Assembly: GCA_963923455.1 (NCBI GenBank)
Contig: CAWULT010000012.1
Coordinates: forward strand, 1 to 61,870
From: CAWULT01 sp963923455
Lineage (GTDB): Bacteria > Acidobacteriota > Vicinamibacteria > Vicinamibacterales > UBA2999
Reading direction: 5' to 3'
Length of the DNA stretch: 61,870 nt
The notes under the pieces were generated by a model. That model had not been told where the DNA came from, did no database searches, and saw only the letters and a program-made list of their open reading frames with translations. The position numbers and the translations under genes were made by a program. Position 1 is the first letter of the stretch, and each line of letters opens with the position of its first letter. This document shows positions 52,585 to 59,441 of the stretch, one piece after another.

Positions 52585-53889
52585 CTACTTCAGCGCGTCG
52601 AGCGCCTTGAGCGCGTCATCGAGGGCCGCCGTGTCGACGCGGGCCTGCCCTGGCTCGCCGGTCCGGACCGCGAAGGCGTCCGCCCCGGCACGGCCGATCG
52701 ACGCCGTCTCCGTCCTCTTGTCGAACGCGGCGGTGACGACCACCGCTGGCGTCTTGAGGGAGGCGTGCGTGCCGGCCTCGAACGACTGGGCGCGCAGGCT
52801 CGACAGCTTGGTCAGCGCGTCGTCCACCTTCGTCGCGTCGAGCGTCTTGCCCGCGCCGTTCTTCCAGGCGTCCTTGCCGTCGGCGCCCTTCGTCTTCTCC
52901 AGGACCAGCGTGTCCGTGCCGCGCGTCACCTCGACGCGCGTGGCCGTGAACGACCGGAAGTCGAAGAGGTCCTTGCGGCGGAAGTCGTCCACCGGCTTCA
53001 CCACGTCGGTGCGCAGCGTCGGCGCCACGGTGAACACCATCGACCGGCTGCCGTCCCTGGCGAAGACGAGGGCGTTCTCGGTCCTGCCGAGCGTCAACGT
53101 GGCCGTGGCGCTGCCGGCCGTCACCGCGAAGGTGGTGGTGGGCTTGTCGAGCCCGTAGGGCCCGAGGTCCGGCGCGGCGTCCGCGGTCACGCCCTGCATC
53201 CGCGCGGATCCGAGCCGCTCGAGCGCGCCTTCGACGGCCGCGAAGTCGGCGCGGGCGGCGATGGGCTCGACGATGGACCACTCCTGACCGCTCTTCTTGA
53301 ATCGGAGCCTGGTGGAGCCGTCGGTCACCGTGAAGCCGTCCACCTTGGCGCGCTCGAACTTCAGGATGGTCTTGTCGCGCAGCGCGAAGGTGTCGCGGTT
53401 GAAGGTGGAGTCCAGGTACGAGGACACCAGGAACACCCGCGGCGAGTCGGGAAGCTTCGCGTAGAGGTCGCCGCCGGCAGGCGCCTTCTCGCCGAAGAGG
53501 ACCCGTTTCGGCGTCTTGTCAGCCTTGGTCTTGAAGGCCACCTCGATGCGCGCCGGGTCGAGCCCGTACTGCTTCAGGTCCGACGGCTTCTCGTCGACGA
53601 CGCGCTGGACGTCGAGCGTGCCGAGGCTCGCCACGATCGACGACAGCTCGCCGCCGTCGGCGTCGGCTTCGAGCGGTTCCACCACCTTCCACGCGTCGCC
53701 AGTCCTGCGGACCGTCGTGTGCTGGCCGCCGGTCGTGATCGACACCTCGTCGACGTCGTCGGCCGAGACGCCGGTGAACGCGCGCTCCGGCTTCGCCGTG
53801 TCCTCGGACGGCTGGTCGGCGAAGTAGATGTAGCCCACCAGGCCTGCCAGCACCAGGATCAGCAGGACCGTCGATGTCAGGCGGCTCAT
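52585..53889 (-). CDS. DUF4340 domain protein, Gld-operon partner
   Basis: A 434-residue protein with an N-terminal membrane helix (TSTVLLILVLAGLVGYIYF) and repeated DUF4340 units outside the membrane: VEVSITTGG-like VDEVSITTGGQHTTVRRTG, WKVVEPLEADADGGEL, YGLDPARIEVAFK and their second copy WSIVEPIAARADFAAVEGAL / YGLDKPTTTFAV. The function is unknown; such proteins regularly follow GldG-like genes. Its ATG is 4 bases after the GldG-like stop. Confidence 0.88.
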   Translation of the reverse strand: MSRLTSTVLLILVLAGLVGYIYFADQPSEDTAKPERAFTGVSADDVDEVSITTGGQHTTVRRTGDAWKVVEPLEADADGGELSSIVASLGTLDVQRVVDEKPSDLKQYGLDPARIEVAFKTKADKTPKRVLFGEKAPAGGDLYAKLPDSPRVFLVSSYLDSTFNRDTFALRDKTILKFERAKVDGFTVTDGSTRLRFKKSGQEWSIVEPIAARADFAAVEGALERLGSARMQGVTADAAPDLGPYGLDKPTTTFAVTAGSATATLTLGRTENALVFARDGSRSMVFTVAPTLRTDVVKPVDDFRRKDLFDFRSFTATRVEVTRGTDTLVLEKTKGADGKDAWKNGAGKTLDATKVDDALTKLSSLRAQSFEAGTHASLKTPAVVVTAAFDKRTETASIGRAGADAFAVRTGEPGQARVDTAALDDALKALDALK

Positions 53890-53893
53890 CGCG

Positions 53894-55501
53894 TCATCCC
53901 CTCCGGCGGCGTGACCACGTGAAGAGGCCCGCGCCGAGTACGGCCAGGGGCACGCCAAGGACCGAGAGCCACCCCAACAGCGTGATCTGCGCCGGCGTGA
54001 TCGTCAGCCGGCGGTCCGAGGCTTCGCGCGGGCGGATGGCGATCAGGTTCTCCTGCTGCGCGAGCCAGCCCACGGCGTTCATGAAGAGGTCCTTGTTCCC
54101 CTCGACGCCCAGGTAGGCGTTGGCCGCGAAGTCGGAGTCGCCAATCGCCGCGACGCGTGTCTCGGGCGTCTTCGCCGCCTCCTCCTCGGGCTTGGCGGCG
54201 TCGCCGGCCGGCTTCTCGGCCGCCACCGACACGGCCACGCCGATCGAGACCGGGCCGGCCATGTCACCCTTGTCGGTCTCGGGCGCCAGCTTGGCCGGAT
54301 CCTCGAGCTGCGAGAAGGTCGTCTCGGCCCAGCTGCGCTGCGCCGTCTGCAGGAACGGCTGCGCCGTGCGGCCCGCCGGCGCGCCCATGGCCGGCACCAT
54401 CGCCCGGACGAGGGGGAACATCGTCACCAGCTCGAACCGGTCCGTGATCGCGTGGGTCGGGTAGGGCGGCGCAGCCACGGGCACCGTTGCCACCGACGTC
54501 CGGCCGCTGAGGTCCACCACGACGGAGTTGGTGGCGGTGATGCCCCACTCGGCCAGCAGGCCCTCGAGGCGCGGCATCGGCGCCGGCTCCTTGAAGTCGG
54601 GCGGGTCGAGCAGCACGAGCAGCGCCTTCTGCTTCGCCAGGTGGTCGCGCAGGATCGGCAGCTCCTGTTCGAGCAGGTCGGTCTTCGGCCCGGCGATCAC
54701 CAGCACGGTGGCGTCGGCTGGAACTTCGTTGGTCTGTGCCAGGATCAGCTTGTCGAACTCGTAGTTGTCGCGGCGCAGGCTCTCGGCGATCGCGCTGTAG
54801 CCGGTCCGCTGGTCGCTGCTCGACGGGTCCTTCTCGCCGTGCCCGGCCAGGAAGTAGACCTTCTTCTTCGACGGGTTGAGCACCTTGATCAGGCCGTTCG
54901 TCAGGTCCTGCTCCGTGTCCGACGTCACGCGCTCGCGCCGGCCCATGTACTCGACGACGACCGTGCCGTAGGTTTCCACCTGGTACTCGCGCGTCTTGAC
55001 CGGGCTGCGGTCCGCGTCCACGTACTCGACGCTCACCTGCTTCGAGCGGTATTCGTACTCGGCCAGCCGCCCGCGGAACCGGTCGAAGTTCTCGCTCTTG
55101 TCGAACACCAGGAACCTGACGGGCGCGGTGAGCCCCTCGAGCAGCTTCGTCGTCTGCTCGGACGGCGTGAACTGCTTGTTGGCCGTCAGGTCCCACCGCT
55201 TGTTCTGGCGCGTGGAGACGTAGTTGACGGCCACCAGGATGCCGAGCGCCACGATCACGCTGACGCCGGCCAGCGCGCCGTAGCGCGTGTTGCGCTGCTG
55301 CAGCGACGCCGCGACCTCGCGCCACTGGCTCAGCGTGTAGAGCAGCACCAGCGCCAGGCCTGCCCAGGCCCCGTACATCGCGTACTGCTCGGCCTGCACC
55401 GAGACGTTCATCGCGCCGGCCCAGCCGAGCACTTTCACCGCGACCGAGCCGAACACGACCGCGGTGCCGATCCATCCGAGGACGTTCAGAATGCGAGCCA
55501 T
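53894..55501 (-). CDS. GldG-like ABC exporter auxiliary protein
   Basis: A 535-residue membrane protein: two or three N-terminal helices (to about 105), a large periplasmic ABC_transp_aux domain (RWDLTANKQFTPSEQTTKLL, RVTSDTEQDLTNGLIKVL, VYFLAGHGEKDP, LVIAGPKTDLLEQELPIL) and one C-terminal helix (LLGWLSVLGVPLAVLGAGLF). In Bacteroidetes the GldAFG complex supports gliding, but homologues without gliding genes are common. An Ala/Glu/Pro-rich insert (VAAEKPAGDAAKPEEEAAK) lies near residue 440. It follows the permease gene by 15 bases. Confidence 0.88.
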   Translation of the reverse strand: MARILNVLGWIGTAVVFGSVAVKVLGWAGAMNVSVQAEQYAMYGAWAGLALVLLYTLSQWREVAASLQQRNTRYGALAGVSVIVALGILVAVNYVSTRQNKRWDLTANKQFTPSEQTTKLLEGLTAPVRFLVFDKSENFDRFRGRLAEYEYRSKQVSVEYVDADRSPVKTREYQVETYGTVVVEYMGRRERVTSDTEQDLTNGLIKVLNPSKKKVYFLAGHGEKDPSSSDQRTGYSAIAESLRRDNYEFDKLILAQTNEVPADATVLVIAGPKTDLLEQELPILRDHLAKQKALLVLLDPPDFKEPAPMPRLEGLLAEWGITATNSVVVDLSGRTSVATVPVAAPPYPTHAITDRFELVTMFPLVRAMVPAMGAPAGRTAQPFLQTAQRSWAETTFSQLEDPAKLAPETDKGDMAGPVSIGVAVSVAAEKPAGDAAKPEEEAAKTPETRVAAIGDSDFAANAYLGVEGNKDLFMNAVGWLAQQENLIAIRPREASDRRLTITPAQITLLGWLSVLGVPLAVLGAGLFTWSRRRRG

Positions 55502-55516
55502 GGTTCGATGCCCCGC

Positions 55517-56284
55517 CTATCCGCGCCACCGCTCGGTGTCGACCGAGCGTGCCGTCAGGAACAATCCGAAGGTGATGAAGCTCAGGTAGTACACCAGGTG
55601 CTTCGTGTCGAGGATCCCCTTCGTGAAGTCGTCGAGGTGGTCCGTGATCGACAGGTAGTTCAGCACCGCCTGCGTCGTCGGGCCCGTGAACGAGGCGATC
55701 CAGTTGATCACCCACAGCATCAGGAACACCGCGAAGGTCACCATCCCGGCGACGATCTGGTTCTTCGTCAGGCTGGAGATGAACAGACCCACCGAGATGA
55801 AGCAGCCGCCCATCAGCAGCAGTCCGAGGTAGGTCGTCGCGACGGGCTTCCACTCGGGGTTGCCGAACAGGAACAGCACGCCGACGTGCACCAGCGTCAG
55901 CCCCAGCATCGACGCGTAGAGGCCCATCGCGCCGAAGAACTTGCCGAGGATGATCTGCAGGTCCGTCAGCGGCGAGGTGAGCAGCAGCTCGATCGTGCCC
56001 GAGCGCTTCTCTTCCGAGTAGGTGCGCATCGTCACGAGCGGCAGCACGAACAGGAAGATCACGGTGGCGTTCAGGAAGACCGGCCGGATCAGCTGTTCGT
56101 TGACGTTGACCGGCGGCGCGCCGCCGAAGCCGGCCGCCTGCATGCTCTGGCGGTCGAAGTAGAGCAGCAGCGCGTAGAAGAAGTAGCCGTAGGTCAGCGC
56201 GAAGAAGCCCAGCACCGTGTAGGCGATGGGCGAGGCGAAGTACGCCTTCAGCTCCTTCTGGGCAATGGCCAGGACGTTACTCAT
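55517..56284 (-). CDS. GldF-like ABC-2 permease
   Basis: A 255-residue permease with six helices: ELKAYFASPIAYTVLGFFAL at the start, FVLPLVTMRTYSEEKRSGTIELLLTSPLTD (in parts) as the coupling region, ILGKFFGAMGLYASMLGLTL, GCFISVGLFISSLTKNQIVAG and VINWIASFTGP. The EEKRSGTIELLLTSP motif is typical of the GldF/NosY group. It overlaps the ATPase gene stop by 8 bases. The substrate is not known. Confidence 0.9.
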   Translation of the reverse strand: MSNVLAIAQKELKAYFASPIAYTVLGFFALTYGYFFYALLLYFDRQSMQAAGFGGAPPVNVNEQLIRPVFLNATVIFLFVLPLVTMRTYSEEKRSGTIELLLTSPLTDLQIILGKFFGAMGLYASMLGLTLVHVGVLFLFGNPEWKPVATTYLGLLLMGGCFISVGLFISSLTKNQIVAGMVTFAVFLMLWVINWIASFTGPTTQAVLNYLSITDHLDDFTKGILDTKHLVYYLSFITFGLFLTARSVDTERWRG

Positions 56285-57248
56285 CGGTGCCCTCCGCCGG
56301 CGCGGCCGCCTGTGTGGGTTCCTGCGTGGTCAGCTGCAGGAAGACGTCTTCGAGGCTGATGCGCAGCGGCCGCAGCTCGAGCAGGCCCCAGCCGCTGCCG
56401 ACGACGGCCGCGGCCAGCTCGCGGCGCACGTCGCGCCCCTGCTCGCTCTCGACTTCGAACGCGGCGACCGGGCCGTGGGCCTCGGACGCCGTCACCCGGG
56501 TCACGCCCGGCACCGAGGCCAGCCGCGCGCCCGCGTCGGCGCCCAGCGCGTCCACCTGCAGGTACATCTTCTCCGAGCCGCGCAGGCGGGCCGTCAGGTT
56601 GTCGGGCGTGTCCACCGCGACCACCTTGCCGCGGTTGATGATCACGACGCGCTGGCAGGTCTGGCTCACCTCGGGCAGGATGTGCGTGCTCAGGATGATC
56701 GTGTGGTCGCCGGCGAGCTGCTTGATCAGCTGCCGCGTCTCGATGATCTGCTTCGGGTCGAGACCGGCCGTCGGCTCGTCGAGGATCAGCACGTCCGGGT
56801 TGTGCAGCAGCGCCTGGGCGAGGCCGACCCGCTGCTTGTAGCCCTTCGAGAGCTTCCCGCAGTGTCGCGCCGCCATGTCGGCCACGCGCGTCTTCTCCAT
56901 CGCCGTGGCCACGCGGGCCTTCCGCTCCCCGCGCGGCACGCCCTTGATGCGGGCGCAGAAGAGCAGGTAGTCACGGACGCTCATGTCCGGATAGAGCGGC
57001 GGCGTCTCGGGCAGATAGCCCGTGCGGCGCTTGGCCTCGACGGGCTGCTCCTGCACGTCGTAGCCCGCGACCAGCGCCTTGCCGCCCGTGGGCGGCATGT
57101 AGCCGGTGAGCACGCGCATGGTCGTCGTCTTGCCTGCGCCGTTCGGGCCCAGGAAGCCGAGAATCTCGCCCCGTTCAACACGGAAGCTCACGTCGTCGAC
57201 CGCCGTGAAGGCTCCGTACCGTTTCGAGAGGTGCTGCACCTCGATCAA
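56277..57248 (-). CDS. GldA-like ABC ATP-binding protein
   Basis: A 323-residue ATPase: Walker A GPNGAGKT near residue 39, the signature region LSKGYKQRVGLAQALLHNP, Walker B VLILDEPTAGLDPKQ and switch His in STHILPEV. A C-terminal regulatory domain of about 90 residues follows. The signature reads LSKGY instead of LSGG, which is common in this subfamily. It starts at TTG 57248 behind GGAGGACGACC. It is the first gene of the gldA-gldF-gldG-DUF4340 operon. The 175-base gap upstream holds no gene. Confidence 0.93.
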   Translation of the reverse strand: MIEVQHLSKRYGAFTAVDDVSFRVERGEILGFLGPNGAGKTTTMRVLTGYMPPTGGKALVAGYDVQEQPVEAKRRTGYLPETPPLYPDMSVRDYLLFCARIKGVPRGERKARVATAMEKTRVADMAARHCGKLSKGYKQRVGLAQALLHNPDVLILDEPTAGLDPKQIIETRQLIKQLAGDHTIILSTHILPEVSQTCQRVVIINRGKVVAVDTPDNLTARLRGSEKMYLQVDALGADAGARLASVPGVTRVTASEAHGPVAAFEVESEQGRDVRRELAAAVVGSGWGLLELRPLRISLEDVFLQLTTQEPTQAAAPAEGTDE

Positions 57249-57423
57249 GGTCGTCCTCCGATGAACTGTGCGTGTAACTCTTAGAGGGGTGGCTGTTTAG
57301 AGCCCAGCCAACTCGCAATCCTATCCGATGCGGTTCGCGCGCGGCAACCACGCAGCGACGCAGCGAAGGATTGGACGCCCGACCGGGCGTTTGAGTCTGG
57401 ATCCGCCGGGGGGCCGGCGGCGG

Positions 57424-58146
57424 TCAGGCCTTGCGGTTGGAGAAGAAGTGCGACTGGACGAACGCGTCGAGCGTCGCCTGCACGTCGGGGGTCAGCGCGT
57501 CGAACCGCAGGCCCATGCCGACGCCCTTCTGCGACCACGTCACGCGGGCCCCGCCCTCGACCTCGTGCGCCGCCCCCGGCAGCCGGAAGCGCACCCGCGC
57601 GGCGGTGCCCACCGCCAGCGGGCTGGTGGCGCGGATGGCGAGCCCCTTGTCGCCTACGTTCAGCGTCACCGCGGCCGCGATCGTGCTGCCGAAGCGATAG
57701 GAGACCGGCACGCCGATCGTCACGCGCGGGCTGACACGGCGGTTGTATCGCTGGGGGAAGAGGTGCGGCGACAGCGACGGCAGGATGTGCTGCGGGGCCG
57801 TGTACTCGTTGACGTAGCCGGCCACGCCGAGCGCATTCAGTGCGTCGACTTCGTGGGCGTTGGCGATCGTGCCGCTGAAGACGACGATGGGCGGGCACGC
57901 GGGGCCCAGCGTGCGCAGCCGGCGCAGCAGGTCGACGCCATGCCCCTGCGGCAGGCGCAGGTCCATCACGATCAGATCGAGGCTCGTGCCGTCGCGGCGG
58001 ACGAGCGCGAGCAGCTCGCGGCCCGTGCGGGCCGTGAGCGCACGGTGTCCTGCCGCCTCGAGCGCGGCCTTGAACCGGTCGCGCACGAATGCGGTGTCGT
58101 CGGCGACGACTACGCCCTTGACGGCCGCCATCGTCGAAGCTGTCAT
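57424..58146 (-). CDS. Receiver-PilZ two-domain protein
   Basis: A 240-residue cytoplasmic protein. Residues 10-125 resemble a response-regulator receiver: acidic pair Asp16-Asp17, phospho-acceptor Asp62 in VMDLRLP, and the Thr/Ser in VFSGT. The usual Lys-Pro after the fifth strand is replaced by GYVNEY, so the phosphorylation switch may be altered. Residues 130-240 are a PilZ domain with RRVSPR (RxxxR), but the second c-di-GMP motif reads NVGDKG where N/DxSxxG is expected. It may act by protein contact instead of nucleotide binding. It stands alone, divergent from the zinc-ribbon gene. Confidence 0.82.
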   Translation of the reverse strand: MTASTMAAVKGVVVADDTAFVRDRFKAALEAAGHRALTARTGRELLALVRRDGTSLDLIVMDLRLPQGHGVDLLRRLRTLGPACPPIVVFSGTIANAHEVDALNALGVAGYVNEYTAPQHILPSLSPHLFPQRYNRRVSPRVTIGVPVSYRFGSTIAAAVTLNVGDKGLAIRATSPLAVGTAARVRFRLPGAAHEVEGGARVTWSQKGVGMGLRFDALTPDVQATLDAFVQSHFFSNRKA

Positions 58147-58227
58147 TTCCCGTCCCTACCTATCGGTGCCGGCCTTCGCCCACGTTAGGGCAGCGTCGGC
58201 GGGCGGCCGGCGCGGGTGGGGGCTTCG

Positions 58228-58257
58228 TTGCTCCGCTCTCGGGGTTCTCGCTATAAT
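58228..58257 (+). promoter_or_regulatory. Promoter of the zinc-ribbon/larE-like operon
   Basis: A perfect -10 TATAAT (58252-58257) stands out in GC-rich sequence; TTGCTC (58228-58233) with an 18-base spacer is a partial -35. The start at about 58264 gives an untranslated leader of roughly 84 bases containing a terminator-like hairpin. Confidence 0.68.
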
Positions 58258-58274
58258 CACCCTCCACGCAAAGT

Positions 58275-58303
58275 GGCGGATTTCCGAGGAATCCGCCCGT
58301 TTT
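58275..58303 (+). terminator. Terminator-like hairpin in the 5' leader (possible attenuator)
   Basis: GGCGGATT (58275-58282) pairs perfectly with AATCCGCC (58290-58297) around a 7-base loop, followed by CGTTTT. It lies between the promoter and the ATG at 58348. A second hairpin GGCGG/CCGCC (58318-58333) carries the same TCCGCC, so the two structures could compete. Function as an attenuator is inferred. Confidence 0.5.
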
Positions 58304-58347
58304 CAGCGTCTTTTCGAGGCGGCAGCGTCCGCCCCAGTGGAGCCCGT

Positions 58348-58593
58348 ATGGCGACCTGCCCAGAGTGTGAGTTCGACGAGATCGACACCGAGGACTACGA
58401 GGACGACGACATCCTCAGCTGCCCCGAGTGCGGCAAGAAGCTCGTGGTGGTCGGCACGGATGATGTGGACGTCGTCGACGACGAGGACGACGACCTCGAC
58501 GACGACGAGGAGGAGGAGGAAGAAGAAGAGGACGACTTCGACGACGAGGACGACCTCGACGAAGAAGAAGACGAGGAGGAAGACGAGGAGTGA
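58348..58593 (+). CDS. LysW-like zinc-ribbon protein with hyperacidic tail
   Basis: An 81-residue protein. Residues 1-36 form a zinc ribbon with Cys4-x2-Cys7 and Cys25-x2-Cys28 (CPEC...CPEC), resembling LysW, the amino-group carrier of lysine/arginine biosynthesis. LysW ends in EDWGE, with the terminal Glu carrying the substrate; here residues 38-81 are almost only Asp and Glu, ending in EE. No lysX, lysY or lysZ homologue is nearby. The GTG of the downstream larE-like gene overlaps its stop, so the two are translationally coupled. ATG 58348 fits; the open frame upstream is leader sequence. Confidence 0.82.
   Translation: MATCPECEFDEIDTEDYEDDDILSCPECGKKLVVVGTDDVDVVDDEDDDLDDDEEEEEEEEDDFDDEDDLDEEEDEEEDEE
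58459..58590 (+). repeat. Low-complexity GAC/GAG/GAA tract encoding the acidic tail
   Basis: A 132-base run made almost entirely of Asp and Glu codons (GAC, GAG, GAA) at the 3' end of the zinc-ribbon gene. It is purine-rich on the plus strand and prone to slippage, so its length may vary between strains. Confidence 0.8.
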
Positions 58594-59441
58594 GTGCCCA
58601 GGCATCCGAGCGCCCCGCGACTGATGAGCTGGGCGCGAAGGAGCGCCTGCTGCGGGACCGGCTCGCCGGTTTCGACTCCCTCGTCATCGCCTTCAGCGGT
58701 GGCACCGACAGCGCGTACCTCGGCTGGGCGGCCACCCAGGTGCTCGGGCCCGCCGCGCTCTGCGTGACGGCGGACAGCCCGAGCTACCCGGACCACCACC
58801 GGCAGCTGGCCCTTCGCGTCGCCTCGGAGTTCGGCCTTCGCCACGAGTTCGTCACCACCGCGGAGATCGATCGTCCCGAGTACCAGGCGAACCCGGTCAA
58901 CCGCTGCTACTACTGCAAGCACGAGCTCTACACCGTCCTGACGCGCCTCGCCACCGAACGTGGCTTCGAGGCGATCGCCGACGGCAGCAACGCCGACGAC
59001 CGCGGCGACTACCGGCCCGGACGCCAGGCGGCCCGCGAGTTCGGCGTGCACAGCCCGCTCGACGACGTGCACCTGACCAAGACCGAGATCCGCGAACTGT
59101 CGCGGCTGGCCGGACTGCCCACCTGGGACGAGCCGGCGTCGGCGTGCCTGTCGTCGCGCATCCCGTACCAGACGGCGATCACGCCCGAGAAGCTGCGGGT
59201 GATCGAGCAGGCCGAGGACGCGCTGCGTGCGATGGGCTTCCGCGTGTGCCGGGTGCGCCACCACGACACGCTGGCGCGTCTCGAGTTCGGCCAGGACGAA
59301 CTGGCCCGTGCGCTCGACCCCGGCGTCCGCACGCGCATCGTCACGGCGCTGCGCGGGCTGGGATTCCGGCACGTCACCGTCGACCTGCAGGGATATCGGA
59401 TGGGCAGCCTGAATGAAGGCGTTCGGCTCCGGCCCGTCTGA
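58590..59441 (+). CDS. larE: LarE-type ATP-dependent sulfur transferase (Fe-S variant)
   Basis: A 283-residue PP-loop protein: AFSGGTDSAYLGW near residue 34, then NRCYYCKHELY (Cys106, Cys109), GSNADDRGDYRPGRQAAREFGVHSPL (in parts) and EPASACLSSRIPY (Cys186). LarE sulfurises the pyridinium dicarboxylate precursor of the nickel-pincer cofactor of lactate racemase. Enzymes with one Cys sacrifice it; those with the extra CxxC bind a [4Fe-4S] cluster that supplies sulfur catalytically, and the three Cys here fit that type. larA, larB and larC are not in the window. It starts GTG 58590 in overlap with the zinc-ribbon gene. Confidence 0.88.
   Translation: MSAQASERPATDELGAKERLLRDRLAGFDSLVIAFSGGTDSAYLGWAATQVLGPAALCVTADSPSYPDHHRQLALRVASEFGLRHEFVTTAEIDRPEYQANPVNRCYYCKHELYTVLTRLATERGFEAIADGSNADDRGDYRPGRQAAREFGVHSPLDDVHLTKTEIRELSRLAGLPTWDEPASACLSSRIPYQTAITPEKLRVIEQAEDALRAMGFRVCRVRHHDTLARLEFGQDELARALDPGVRTRIVTALRGLGFRHVTVDLQGYRMGSLNEGVRLRPV

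Noticed and set aside
57376..57389. Small palindrome CGCCCGACCGGGCG followed by TTT downstream of the receiver-PilZ gene
   Set aside because: The T-run is on the plus strand, where no gene ends, and on the minus strand the hairpin has no T-tract. Too weak to call a terminator.
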